This document shows, piece by piece, positions 25,269 through 37,400 of a stretch of DNA of 64,000 nt. Source of the DNA: Bradysia coprophila (taxonomy: Eukaryota; Arthropoda; Insecta; Diptera; Sciaridae). Below the pieces are notes generated by a model that worked only from the letters and a program-made list of their open reading frames with translations, made no database searches and was not told where the DNA came from. How positions within the stretch are numbered: the first letter of the stretch is position 1; each line of letters opens with the position of its first letter. The position numbers and the translations under genes were made by a program. Where the stretch lies: NCBI RefSeq assembly GCF_014529535.1, contig NW_023503608.1, positions 8,234,501-8,298,500 on the forward strand, in the 5' to 3' direction.

Positions 25269-26824
25269 GAAAACAGTGAATAAATCAACAAGTATTGTCA
25301 ATTGGACTACTTCTTCAATTTCTTTTTAGAATTCTGACTACAGAAAGCAATTTAATTAATGCTTCACGCCATGTGTCTTCAGTATTTGATAGGTTCGTTA
25401 ATCCACGTTATTATAGCGTCATCGGCTTCCGTCAAAATATAGTGAGTTTCGTTTGTATGAATTATGAAAGTCAATATACTTTGACAAAAGCCGACGATGA
25501 TTTCGATAAAGTTCGCGATGTGACCCATCCTAATATTCACTGAACACCGACGATAATAATGACTATGAATGTTTTAAATTAAGCTGCTTATGATGTACCA
25601 AAGCAATATTGCTGGTTGTTTTATTAAAACCCTTGTTTGTGTATAAGAAACATAATTTATCTTATCCCGTGTTTCTATGCATTATACTGTCTGAACGTAT
25701 AAGAAGCTTTAAAGTGACTTTTAGAAGTTCATTCATGTTTTAAATGGTGTGTGAATGCACACAGTTCTTCAATGCAAAGATTCCGTTCAAGAAAATATGA
25801 ATATATAGTAAACAGAAACCCCTCGTCTCAAGCATTCATTCTTCGTCTATTTGTTGTGTATTTTTAACCATAAAAAATATATAGGAAAATACTTTCGGTG
25901 TATAGGCATATGAACCGTCCGAAAAACACTATTATATTCCACAACCACCCACAGTTTTATACGCCAACCTTCGACTATACATATTATATTAACACACCCT
26001 GAAAATAGGCTTTATGTTCGAGCCTGCTAAACGAAAAATTTGGCTCCGATCCAGCAAAATTTTACTGACAAACATCAGATAATTCTTTCTATTCCCCTGT
26101 TCGGCTTGCTGTATGAAAACTTTATACCAGAGAAGGAGTGTTATCAAAAAAAAATGTGTTTTCTCAAAAGAAAAGTTTTATTTAAAAACTTTGCTTTCTT
26201 CTCGTTTTTCCCTCCATTCACAGACAACCCGTACAACTTACATAAAGTGTTTTCTGTCTTGTTATAGCCCTGAAAGTAAAATAATAAAAAATATTTTCCA
26301 CATAAACTATGCACGAAAAGATGTTGTTACGGTTGTAGATAAAAATGTATTATTATGGAAATTGAGATTGTAACAATTCCAATAGTCGTTACAGTTAGAC
26401 GAATTTTCTACAGAAAATGGAGGAATAGTTGCACACCAATTATTTGTACATTTGCATAATTTGCCAAACCACAGCACTGTTATTTCGATTGTTGAAGAAT
26501 TGATCAGATAAAAAGTAAGTGGCTCTCATTTATCGTTTAACAGTAGACTTTATCATCTGTTGTAGATTTTGATGGTACAACTGAGCGAATAGTTCTAGGC
26601 GGATTGGTATTAAATAGCGAAATGTGTGTTTAATCAAATGAAGTACAAGATTTAGTTTACATATCAATCAACAATGGAACATTTTTATCATCAAAGAAAG
26701 AACATTAAAACATCGAAACGCTTGATCTCGTGTTGCCACATTTTATGTCATAATTTCGAAAGGATAGCATCGATTCATTCAGATTCAGTTCGCATTCGGG
26801 AGCTTTCAAGAGTATTAGTCTAAC
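25269..26824. other. Intergenic DNA, nothing recognised
   Basis: AT-rich with overlapping short open frames near 26040-26370 that resemble no family. A possible decayed MITE fragment with GAAGTACAAGATTTAG lies near 26640. Confidence 0.4.
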
Positions 26825-27017
26825 GGAACTTTGAGCTCCTTGTAAGACCACGGTTTAAAACCTATGCCATGTTATAACACCGCCCAATACGATACACGCT
26901 TTAGCTTTCAAGACTCAAGATATGAGTCCCAGAAGGGTATTACGAGGATGCGAGGAAGTTTATGTCAAAGTAAAAGCATTGGTTCCAAATGACGAATAAA
27001 ATTTTAAAATTCATTTT
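26825..27017 (+). mobile_element. Diverged partial copy of the AGACCTG-end MITE
   Basis: It parallels 18570-18790: ACTTTGAGCTCCTTGTAAG, then AAAACCTATGCCATGTTA, a CAATACGA word, ATATGAGTCCCAGAAGG, and ATAAAATTTTAAAATTCATT. The terminal repeats are not both preserved. Confidence 0.6.
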
Positions 27018-27246
27018 TTGATTAAGTAAAACTCGTATAACAAGTGTTTTTCCAAGGCTCTCAGTCTGCCTTGGCTTTTCATGTTTGGTGGTTTTGCATA
27101 TGTCAATGTCATAGGCATGGTTGTAGCATCGAAAAATTTTCATCACATATTGGGGGTAAACAATTATGGTTCGTATAGTTCATGAGTTTGACATAAAATA
27201 AATGGAAGAAAGGTCAAAAGTTCACAAAACTGCCATACTTACACAC

Positions 27247-27388
27247 ACGGAATTTTGAAAACCGACACATTTTCTGTTTCTGTGTTTTACTTGAGTTTCT
27301 GATTTCTCCATATAAAAACACATGCAAAATTCACAAAAAACCAGTAAACCACGAAACAGAAAATGTGTCAGTTTTCAAAATTTCGCGT
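27247..27388. mobile_element. 142 bp hairpin MITE, CACGGAATTTTGAAAACC ends
   Basis: The left arm (about 27247-27282) and right arm (about 27352-27388) are inverted and share GACACATTTTCTGTTTC, with TTTTGAAAAC outside it. A related copy in the ELOVL intron (42543-43204) is split by another element. Confidence 0.75.
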
Positions 27389-27458
27389 ACGAACTGAACG
27401 AACCAGAAGAAAATGTGGTATCGATAGTTATTTACGTATCTTGGACCATAAAATGAAT

Positions 27459-27537
27459 GCAAAATAAAATGATCGAGTCTGGTTTTTGACAATTGAATTT
27501 CAATTGTTGAAAGCCAGACTCGATTATTTTATTTTGC
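27459..27537. mobile_element. 79 bp almost loop-free hairpin repeat
   Basis: The arms at 27459-27497 and 27498-27537 are near-perfect inverted copies built from GCAAAATAAAATGATCGAGT followed by CTGGTTTTTGACAATTGAA. A second copy at 61771-61848 shows this is a dispersed family. It lies about 330 bp upstream of the CIR1 start codon. Confidence 0.8.
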
Positions 27538-27871
27538 TTTTACCTTACTTTCCCTATCAATCGTTTTATTCCATCTTCCACATGCATTCATAAAAATTGA
27601 AGACGAGACGCTGTTTAATTATTTGCCGCGTTAATTTAAATATCACTGGCAGCGCAGTAACATGGAATATTTTTTTCAGATAATATTCCACACGTCATCG
27701 ACGCACAGTTCCTTGTCGTACGCTCGCAGTTTGAATACAACTTCACTTCACAGAACTGTCAGAGGTGTTCAATAGGAAAGTTGTCAGTCTGAGTTTTTTG
27801 TGACGAAATTGTTTTGGTAAATTTTACGATAATAATTCGGCTAATTCGAGGTTTACAACAAAACTGTAAAC

Positions 27872-28941
27872 ATGGGGAAAGGCTTCAACAATTACATGTG
27901 CAAAAAGTTCTTCCATCCCGCGTCTCGAGATAATTTGAAACGAGTAAGTAAATATTTTGTGGTTGTCAACAAATCGTTTTGAATCGAATGACTAACATTT
28001 TGTTAATTCCTTGCCCATTTCTATCTAAATTAAAGGTATGGATGGCTGAACAGCAAGCTGATGCCTACAAAAAGAAGCAAGAAGAGCTCCGAAACCAATA
28101 TGAGAAGGAACAGGATCTGCACGATAACAAAGCGATGCTCAGTCGGGAAAGCAAGGACAAGCTGAGCATGAATTTCATGTACGAACCACCACCTGGCGTC
28201 CGTAAAGAACGCGATAAGGATGACAACGAACCAGAATACAAATTTGAATGGCAACGCAAATATAATGCCCCGCGTGAAAGTTACTGCAAAGGGGACACAG
28301 AGATTCGCGACCAACCGTTTGGCATTCAGGTGAGGAATGTGCGTTGCATTAAATGTCATAAATGGGGGCACATCAACACCGACAAAGAGTGCACTATGTA
28401 CAGCATATCGATGAGCGAGGCACGAAAAATTCATTCGGAAGCTGAAGCCAATCAAATTATGTCGAAAGGAGTGTTGGAGGAACAGATGAAAGAGGATGGT
28501 TTGGCGATGAAAAAGGGGGCGAAAAGTTTACAGAGCTTCCAGTCGGGACGTTTGAATCAACTGGTGCCGAGTGACGGTGAATCGGACAAGGAAATCAATC
28601 CGGAAAATGAATTTCTCAAAAATCTGACAAAAAAACAGAAGAAAAAACTCCTGAGGAAGCTACAGAAAATCGAAAAATTGAAGAAAAAGCAAAAGAAGAA
28701 GAGCAGAAAACGATCGGCCTCATCGTCGTCCTCATCATCGTCATCGTCGAGTGACAGTGACGAAGAGCATCGCAAGAAAACTGAAAAACGTTCGAGAACT
28801 GAAGACAGACCCAGCCGAAGAAATCAATCACCTGAAAGACGTGTTAGGGCAGACAGATCAAGGTCTCGTGAAAAGCAACGTCATCATGACGAGACACCAA
28901 GGCGGGAGCGATCGAGTCACAATGGTCACCATCGCCGATGA
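27872..28941 (+). CDS. CIR1: CIR1, corepressor interacting with RBPJ
   Basis: Two exons, 27872-27943 and 28036-28941, joined in phase 0 at CGA/GTAAGT and TTAAAG/GTA, give 325 residues. The first 24 residues ([20 protein letters not shown]...) exist only in exon 1 and match the start of the family. The N-terminal CIR domain spans about residues 1-60. A zinc knuckle (Cys128, Cys131, His136, Cys143) follows the conserved [15 protein letters not shown] block. A Lys-rich coiled stretch comes next, then a serine run, then an Arg/Ser-rich tail to the end. In other animals CIR1 bridges the Notch-pathway DNA-binding protein CSL to histone deacetylase complexes and also associates with splicing factors; its site is the nucleus. 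The tail is shorter than in vertebrate CIR1. The next gene on the same strand starts about 2 kb downstream. Confidence 0.95.
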
Positions 28942-29004
28942 AATTAAGGATAACGCGTTAACACTCAATTGCTGCTACTCGACGAGTAGTAATCGTTTTC
29001 AGAA

Positions 29005-29010
29005 AATAAA
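29005..29010 (+). terminator. Polyadenylation signal of CIR1
   Basis: AATAAA lies 64 bp after the CIR1 stop codon. It is the first canonical hexamer on that strand downstream of the gene. Confidence 0.55.
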
Positions 29011-30073
29011 ATCTAAATTCACTAAGATCTTGTGTGTATCGTCAAGGCAGCTCTCTAGCAACCCAATGCACATTGTTTACAAAATTTGGAAGCCAAAATC
29101 GGACCGTGACCGCTTGCAAATTATGTTGGAAGTATATGTAATGAAACAGTCCCATTTTAGGCCTCCCAATTTTATAAGCAATGTGTATGCGGTAGAGCTG
29201 CCTTGGTATCGTGGTTGTTGGCTTAAATAATTACCTAGAGGATTTTCTTTGTACGAATCAAGAATGTTTGACTAAAGAAATGTCTTCAATATTTTGTCTC
29301 CAGGCTCAGGCCGTCATTCAATTATAATGATTTGTACAAACAAGTTATCGATGTTTCATTGTCTTTTCTCGCCATAAGTTTCTTATATGACTGCAATGAG
29401 GATATTCAAGAAAGGCGTTTTTATAGGTTCTTTTGACATCGTTTTTTTTGGACAAAGGCGTCATCTAGTTATGGGGCAACCTTGGTCGATGATATCGTAA
29501 ACACAGACAAAAAGTCAAAATTATACAAATTCCGAAAATTTCTGTTAGTGGAATAGCCTTACCTCAGTTACAGAATTTTAATATTGCTACTGGTTCTTAA
29601 CGTACTCTGGTCTAGCTTTACATTAATGTGCCACACACATGGGTACTGACAGCTTAAGTTCAATTATATAGAGCGTAAGTACATCGCAGAGGACACTGAG
29701 ACCTATTCTATTAACTCAAAATAATGCCAGATTAAATTTTCTCATCATTTATATCGCGGCCATTTCGTTTGCACTTCATTCAACCTTCCAGATGTCCAAA
29801 TCTGTCCATTTTTCATACCCTTCTTTTCTTATGTCCTAATCGTGGACATCCTTTTTGAGTGATCTTATAACGTTCGATCAAGAATTTTAAATCTTAGTTC
29901 AGAGAGATATTAGAACCGTAGGAGTACTCTGTGTTCAAGTCCCAATTTGAAGTTTAGAAGGCAAAAATTTAAAGGAAAAAGTTCAGGAAAGCAGAAGGAA
30001 AGTGTTTCCATTTCAGAGATTTATTGATGTTGATGTAGGTAAGTGGACATGGAAGTACATGGAACTTATCTAG
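29011..30073. other. Intergenic DNA between CIR1 and the lebercilin gene
   Basis: No gene seen. A short inverted pair (GATGTCC with GGACATC) lies near 29792 and 29843. Confidence 0.4.
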
Positions 30074-30195
30074 TACAATCGCTAAACCGAACTGGTGTGC
30101 ATACGTTATTTTGCACCAGCTGGTCCCATTTGGAATTGTATGTGACCAGCTGGTGCAAAATAACGTATGCACACCAGTTCGGTTTAGCGATTGTA
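30074..30195. repeat. Perfect 52 bp hairpin with an 18 bp loop
   Basis: Arms 30074-30125 and 30144-30195 are exact inverted copies, beginning TACAATCGCTAAACCGAACT. The loop is 30126-30143. The palindrome is bounded by TA on both sides, so a Tc1/mariner-type MITE starting CAATCG is one reading. A transcribed long hairpin RNA is another. The word CACCAGCTGGT in the stem also occurs in the larger inverted repeat at 50928-51184. Confidence 0.9.
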
Positions 30196-30261
30196 GATTT
30201 AATGTCCTACTGCAAAATTTGTTTTCACTTAAGATTTTACAGACTGCAGGCAGCTGCACTA

Positions 30262-30390
30262 TTGGAGTCTCATTTCAAATCTTTTACTTCATTTTTTTGA
30301 ACATCCATTTCCGCAGTATAAGACCGCATTAGTCAGAGCTTGTCGTTTATTCCTGAAGTCGTTATCGATGATAGCCTTCAGTAACAGGTG
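30262..30390 (-). mobile_element. GCCGTC-end MITE, diverged copy
   Basis: Reverse orientation. It contains AAATCTTTTACTTCATTT, TATAAGACC, AGTCAGAGCTTGTCG, and GTCGTTATCGATGATAGCC, ending in AACAGGTG. The left end is not clear. Confidence 0.6.
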
Positions 30391-30931
30391 AAAATTTACT
30401 CGGTGGATGTGAAATAGCTGAAAGTGGTATAGTTTAACACCACATAGAATTCTGAACGTTGGAAGCTGTAATAGACAGTTCATCTTAACCAAATACTCTT
30501 CGTCGTTTTTTTGTTGTTTCTATTCAATGTCTCGACGATTTTTCACAGATATGCACAGAATACACAGAAAGATGCCAAATGAACGAAGCTCTCTTCACAA
30601 CCGGCTTGTTATATTAGGGTTAGATATAAGACTTAAATTATAAACAAATAAGTGGCTCGTCAAACCACTCGGTCAAGGTTAGCAGAATCAAACAAATTCG
30701 AAAATTTTGTTTAGACATGTGCCACCAAGTCTGGATATTGATTTAACAGTCTTGACAATCATACATCGTCCGATCACCATAGAAACAAACCAATCAAAAA
30801 CACAGCACACCACATAATTGCATTTCATTAATAACTCTGATAGCAGAATCTTTATTTTTTGTAATTTTTCTTTTTTGTCCATTTTTCGTTTCAACCCTCC
30901 GGCATTGAATCTAACCAAAAATTTAACTAAG

Positions 30932-33023
30932 ATGTCACCAACACTATCCATTTTCAACAAGAGAAATACTCCGCCGATGTGAGTATAGTGACGAGAAATG
31001 TGATTCTCTGTGTGTGTTTTCATTGAACCTAAGACCATATTTTAGGTCATCGAAAAGCTTAGAAAGTTTCCAATCGTCAGCTTCCTGTTGTCCACGAGAG
31101 TATTCCAGCCTGCAAATGTATAAGAAGCCAAGTCGATTACTCGGTCAGGGCCCATTGCAAAAAACGGTTAGTGAAGTGCGACAGCGAGTGGCATCAGCAC
31201 GTCTGAATCGTTTACGTTCGGTACAAAATCAATTGAGCGACGCTCATGGACATATCGGAGTTAGTCCACCGAGAACTAGAACCCAATTCTTTGGTATAAC
31301 AAAGTCGGATTCCTTTACAGGAACTTTTGAACGAAAATCGTCTTTTGCGAAATATTCATAAACGACAAGACTCAGCGCTCCAACGATATGAAGGTACCAA
31401 TGCTGAATTACCACAACTGTTAAATTCACATGCGGAAGAAGTTCGCGTTTGGCAAGTGCGATGTCGTAATCTTCAATCACAGAACAAAGAATTGGGAAAT
31501 AAATTGAAGCAGAAAGACGCTCAGCTGCTGACGCTAACCGATCACAATCGACACCTATCCCAATTGAATTCAGACAAGTAAGATCATCTCTCTTTTAATT
31601 GAAAGTTTACAATTTAACTTGGTACATTCAAGAAATTTGGAGGAGCGGGACAAATTAAGTGAACGGGTTCGTAATTTGGAAACGATGGTTTCTGATAGGG
31701 ATGAAGAATTGAAAGTGTTGCATAGAAGACTGCAATTGGATGCCAAGGCTTTTAAACAACAAATCAATAGTGGAATGAACAAGCAGAAAGAATTGATGCT
31801 GAAATTGGATAAGGCAAACGCAGAAATATTGAGGATAGGCGAAATTATTCGAACTGAGGTAAACTTAAATTAAAAGTAGTTAGGCCCGAGCTTCAAAAAT
31901 TTTTAGTTGTCCCTTTGTAACCTGCTTTCCCTTTTTTCTACCTGTGACCTTACGCTAGTTCATTTCGCTTTGTCGAAAAAATATCCTGGCCCTAAAAGGC
32001 TGCAAAACTTTTCTAACAAAATTTTGTTAAATTTTCAGTCCTTGATAAGTCCGAGTAAAATGTCATTGGGAACGTACCTTCGGTCGAACAAACAGAACAG
32101 CACGATTCCAACGAAAATTAATTTAAAACCGAAGATTTCCGAAGTCAAAGATAAAACACCGACTGACATGGGGATTTCCACGAAAAAAGTAATTGGTTTT
32201 AGTGAAACATCTGACTTGTTTATTTATGAATCCAAACTTATTACAGGATACATGTGCCAATAGATCGAAAACCGTCAAGTCACCAGCAGTTAGTCCAAGT
32301 TCTTCCAAAACTGTCGCACATAACTACTCTCAGCAGTCCAGCGACGCATTTCCACTGATGAAATCTTACATGGCGGATAAATCGAATCGAGCGAAGCCGT
32401 TAGGTCTATCTAGTAAAATTAAGAATTCCATGATGGATTTCACGGATATCAAGTATCCGACAGGAAATGCTACACAACCTCTACTTAAGAACTCATCGTC
32501 GATGGATTCATCGGGAACAGTACATTCGCCAATCGGTCACTACGATGACGATGAATTCGATTCGTCGTCTACGACTCAAGGAACGAATGACTTGAACAAC
32601 CACTGTGACACCGTCGAGTCAGTTGATGACCTTACCATCATTGGTGATTATAATTACGCGAAATACCAATCCTATTCCGATCAACGGACTGTTGATAGTA
32701 TTAATGAGAACTCGAGCGACGACGTCATTGGTGACATTGAAAAGTTGCGTAAGAATGTGCAAGAGGAAATCATCGAAAGTGAATCGTTTTTGGATCAGTT
32801 CTGTGAGAGCTTGTCGAAAGATGTGAAAATTGCGACGAAAGATGTAAAGAAAGGTGCAAAGGTTAATACTGAAAAGGCTAGGCTCCCGGTACGGTCAGGT
32901 ATTAAGGTTAAGGAAGTACCGAAAAAGGGACGCGTCAATAGTGGCTCGACCAAAAAGAAACTCGATCCGACGAAGAAAACGGAACTCCTGGCTCAATTAA
33001 AAGCCATTGATGGAGCCCAATGA
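30932..33023 (+). CDS. LCA5: Lebercilin-family ciliary coiled-coil protein
   Basis: Six exons: 30932-30978, 31046-31259, 31321-31577, 31633-31858, 32039-32188, 32247-33023. All have GT-AG borders and every junction keeps frame, giving 556 residues. The lebercilin domain spans about residues 55-230. It is visible as QRVASARLNRLRSVQNQLSD, then ELLNENRLLR, HKRQDSALQRYE and HAEEVRVWQVRCRNLQ, all heptad-rich coiled coil. The C-terminal half is a Ser/Asp-rich, low-complexity region ending in a Lys-rich tail. In vertebrates lebercilin sits at the ciliary base and axoneme and binds intraflagellar transport proteins; in an insect, sensory neurons and sperm are the likely sites, which is inference. The protein is shorter than human lebercilin. 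The gene is convergent with BMS1, about 1.46 kb away. The start is the only in-frame ATG with a fitting donor. Confidence 0.85.
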
Positions 33024-33245
33024 CTAATTTAAATTTTTGTGATTTTACGTTGTTGTGCGATGAACAGAAATATATTTTGTGAACAAGACATTGGTTATAC
33101 ACTAACAGTACACACAGTCCGTCCTGTACTGTCTCTCATAGTAGTTAAGATTTATACAATGTTGCTTAGCTATATATTGGAATGCTACTTAAACAAAACT
33201 AAGAATCTGCTACGACCAACGAAGTTTTGATAAAATGCTCTTCCA

Positions 33246-33425
33246 TTAACCTCTCACATACGGCTATTTATCTGTTATCGATAACGACGGCAAAAATAAT
33301 GGCAAGATCTGTGAAATATGTGTAAAATGCACGTAAAATTGAAGTACAAGATTTGAAATCAACCGATTGAAGAAATAGACCAGAAAATAATACTGGATAT
33401 ATGCTTGCCGTCGGAAACAGGTTAA
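33246..33425 (+). mobile_element. GCCGTC-end MITE, intact reference copy (180 bp)
   Basis: It starts TTAACCTCTCACATACGGC and ends GCCGTCGGAAACAGGTTAA, so it has imperfect terminal inverted repeats inside TTAA. The core reads GTTATCGATAACGACGGCAA, then GAAGTACAAGATTTGAAATC, then ATAGACCAGAAAATAATACT. TTAA flanks with CC ends suggest a piggyBac-related MITE. At least nine other copies or fragments are in this window. Confidence 0.8.
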
Positions 33426-34480
33426 ATCAAATTTAGTTCTGTTTGTCTTTAAATTTTCATTTCAATAACTGATTGACTTGAAAACATTTCAGCTGCTGAA
33501 CGAATTTTCTTTTGTTGTATTTGATAGTCGCTTCACATCAATCTAGTAAGAGTTTTGTAAAGGGTTTTCATGTGAAAAATTCAACAAAAATATCGTGCCG
33601 CATAATTATAAGTTTTCTCCCTTCCCGTAGACTCGTCTAGCTAAGTGATAATCAAAAATGAAATATGATTTAGGTTCAGACTTACAGTCAACACTCCATA
33701 TTTTGACCGTGTTTTTTCATATTCGACGCGAAAATATTTACTGAAGTAACTTATCATGGCCTGACCACGTAGATCTTAATCCACCCACTAAATGCTATAA
33801 ACTTTGTAGCTCCTTAGAATTGTTTCAATAATACTGGACCCACGCGGTTCACACGTTTGTAAACAAATGAAGTAAAATATTCCCCACATTCTTCTCGTAT
33901 TTTTGGTTTTGAAAGAAATTATTTGGCCGAATTTTCATCCGACCATAACAAAAATTTATTTTAGACTCATTAGAGTGCTCCTCTCCACGGAAATCTTTAG
34001 TAAAAGGCGAAAGATTTATTCGATATCTGAAGAGAAGCCAGAGTGCGGAACAGAGAATTTCAATGTGATTAGTACACATTCTACATGTCAAACTATAGCG
34101 AATTATAGCGAAAATATTTTACAGAAATGTTCGAAGAAAAATAGAGGGTAATGTCTTCAGCAGAAGGAAATATTTATCGTCTTGCTCTAAGTAAACTACT
34201 GAACATTCAGGTCTGTAACCATTTATAATGATGATTCAATATTTTTGTGGGAGGTTAGCGAGAAACAGGCGAAATCTGTGAAGACCAGTTACTAGTCACG
34301 TTTTAATGGTCAAAGTTGTCGAAAAAGCGAGCAAAATGTACATTTTCCATTGCGAAACCAAGATTAGCTCCTCTCGCCCCTAGATACGGGACTGTGTAGG
34401 TACATCACATTTAGTTTGAATAATTAAGACGTTTGTATAAAAGAAAGTTTTCTTTAATTCCGTAACAAAATTCATCACAA
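33426..34480. other. Intergenic DNA between the convergent lebercilin gene and BMS1
   Basis: AT-rich, with overlapping short open frames on both strands near 33850-34150 that look incidental. No repeat structure found. Confidence 0.4.
34453..34458 (-). terminator. Likely polyadenylation signal of BMS1
   Basis: On the minus strand ATTAAA occurs 22 bp after the BMS1 stop codon. It is the common variant hexamer at a plausible distance. Confidence 0.5.
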
Positions 34481-37400
34481 TTACTTCGGACGTCCCTTTT
34501 TACCTTTACCACCTTCCTTTCCTTTCGACGATTTGTCCATTCGACTAATCGTGCGGCAGATTTTCTTCTTCAACTCTTTCTGCTTCTTCAATTTCCGCAC
34601 TTCAATTGCATTCTTTTCGGCCTTGAATTTCGACACTCGTTTCTCCGTATCGGCGCGGTCTCGTTCCTTCTTTGCCTTGTAGTTGGTGCGGATCATCTTC
34701 AGCATGGCTTCGATCTTTTGCTCGTGCGGTGAGTTGATTACAGCAACGCGATTGCTATCAATTGGAGCCCTTGCATTGATGGGACCCGATTTGGGTTTGT
34801 CTTTGTACGGCAAAGAATTTTGTAGAGCCTTCGGTATAACCAATGGTTTGAAGTGCTTTGTCTCCCGTTTGATGAGCTAATGAAATGAGAAAAATGCACA
34901 TGAGTAAACAAACAATTGTGGGATGACGAGGAGTCGTGGAAGTGATGGAAGATTATTGGTGGACTGGACATGATCAACATTTGCTTCCGAGAAAAACAAA
35001 CATGAATCGACTTACCGTGTACGCACTGTCAGCATTGGCTTCATTCCGAATATTTTGCTCTCGTTTCAACTGACCAACGGTTTTCATTCCCTGCCATTGA
35101 TTCTTCTCCTCCGACGACAGCAGCAAAGACGTCACTGGTGCATAATATTTGGGCACATCGACTCGGAACCATGTGCGACAAAATACGATATCGCTGAGCA
35201 GTAATTTATCCTCGAAAGTGGCTCGGAACGAACCTTCCGGCTGATTATTTGCTTTCTTTATTTGTCCACGAATACCGGACACGGTTTTCACTTTGGCTCC
35301 CTCGAACTTGGCCACCTCCAATCCACTGGTGAACATGCCTTTGATAAATGCCGATTTCTTGTAGATCTTGAACGGTGTTCCGACCAATTTCAATTTTTTC
35401 ATAATCTGTGTGGATTTGTCAACTTCTGTAACACAGCCAGTTGCAGCTATACGAAAACCCAGACGTCGCATTTCAGCGGTGTTCTGTTGAACTGTTTGAA
35501 CGGCCAAGAAACCAGTATTCTGAGGTGTTATTGGTCCCCAGAAAGTCATGCTACAAGTCACATGATTCGGCGTGTACTTTAAGTAACGGTGCTTCATGTC
35601 ATCTTCGATTTTGGCGTAGATTGGCATCGTTTGAAAGCGACGCCAGCCCAACGAAACGATCAGAGGATCGGCAGTTTTCAATATTTTCTTATACCAACGA
35701 TGTTTCTTCACCTTACAGTTCACGTAGCCAATGTTCTCTTCTGACATGTTCAGACCGCCAATTAAAATCGGAAACGTTGGATCGAAGTTCTCCACAAATT
35801 CGCATGGAATATTCTTAAAGCCGATGCGTACGTACAGACCTGCACGATGACCTTCAATCTGTATGCGCAAATCGTCATCCAGACTAGCAAATTCGGCCTT
35901 GTTCAATTCCGACTGTTTATTGGCTTCCGCTTTCAATTCCTCATAGTACTCATGGTCACCAGTAATGCGGCCTTCATCCTTGTTGTCGTAATTAGAATCG
36001 AATTGAGCTTTCAATTTCAATTTCTTTGCCATCAATTCCGTCTTGGTTAGGTTCGACTCTTCAACGCGGGAAATCGGGCGCTTCAGTGAACTTTTTTCCT
36101 CTTCTTGTTGCTTCGATTCACCAGCTGTTTCTGGCGTTTTTGTCGCTCCATGCTTTTCACCAGTTTCCAAGTCTTCAAAGTCGCCGTAAATTTCACTGTC
36201 GCCGTCACTCATATCATCTAATCGCAGAAGTTCTTCGGCATCTTCAGACGCTCTCCATTTACCGGTGACGAAACAATTTTTTATCAAAATTTTGTTCTCC
36301 TCGTGCAGCCAGTCTCTGGCTTCTGCAGTGTATTCTTCGAATAAGCAATTCTCATCGGCATTCAGCAACGAATTCATCTCGTCACCGCTTTTTCGTTGCG
36401 ATGAAACGACTTTGAACAGTCCACCCAATTCTTCGGATTCATCTTCTTCTTGACGTTTACGCTTGGATTGCTATAAAGGATAAATGGAGACTTTCATGAT
36501 TTACTGCTTGATTAGAACAATGTCAAACGTTCACGTACCATACTGAAAACGCCGTAGACCAATTTCATTAAATTGTCTGTATTCGAATGGCGATCGAGGT
36601 AGGCTTCCCGAGCCTTCTGTGCTAGGTTCTCTTTCCAAGACATGTTACTCTTGAGCACTTCATCTTCACTGTCGTTCTCTTCATCACTTTCTTTGCCGTC
36701 ACCGCTGGCGTCGCTTTCTTCATCAGTTCCTCCGCTGAGTGATCTGGCTTTCGATTTCGATTTTGTGAAGTTTTCTTCATACTCTTCGTCAGAACTTTCA
36801 TCTGAAAATTGAATAAAAAACAATTCTTTACAAAAGAAACGAGGATCATTTTCAGAATCAAGAGGATCAAAAAGTTGGGGGTACGTTGTTAATGATGATC
36901 TACTATAGATTCAGCAAATCAAAAACTAAACTCACCTTCTTCGTCTCCATCATCCTCTTCCGCTTCATCCGATTCATTTCTCCAATCGTCCTTTGCATCC
37001 ATTGCACCACCTTCATCATCTGATCCGACTTCCTGTTCGAATCCTTCATCCACACTACTACTACCGTCATCATCATCATCTTCTTCTGAATCGTCATCCT
37101 GGAACTCTTTTGACTTCAAAACCGATCCATCGCTGAACAAACGAAATTCCTGATTGTCGATCTGTTCATCAAATGTCTCCTTCTTGTCGATCAAATCTTG
37201 AACGATTTCTTCCTGTTCAGTGTTCACATCCTTTCGATGACTGTGCGATCCTTGCAATTCGATGTACACGGCGTCTTTGTCGTAAACAATGCCACCCACA
37301 CCGGACATTGGTGCGTAGAGCAATCGTTCTTTTTCCAATAAATTTCGTTTCTTTTCGGTACCGGGAAATGGGCACGGATCGGGCAGTGCGCTCAACTCAT

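Noticed and set aside
28751-29230. 159-codon plus-strand frame
   Set aside because: It overlaps the CIR1 Arg/Ser tail in another frame and continues into the 3' UTR.
34738-34980. Frames overlapping the last BMS1 intron and exon
   Set aside because: Shadow of the real exon; the spliced BMS1 reading explains the sequence.
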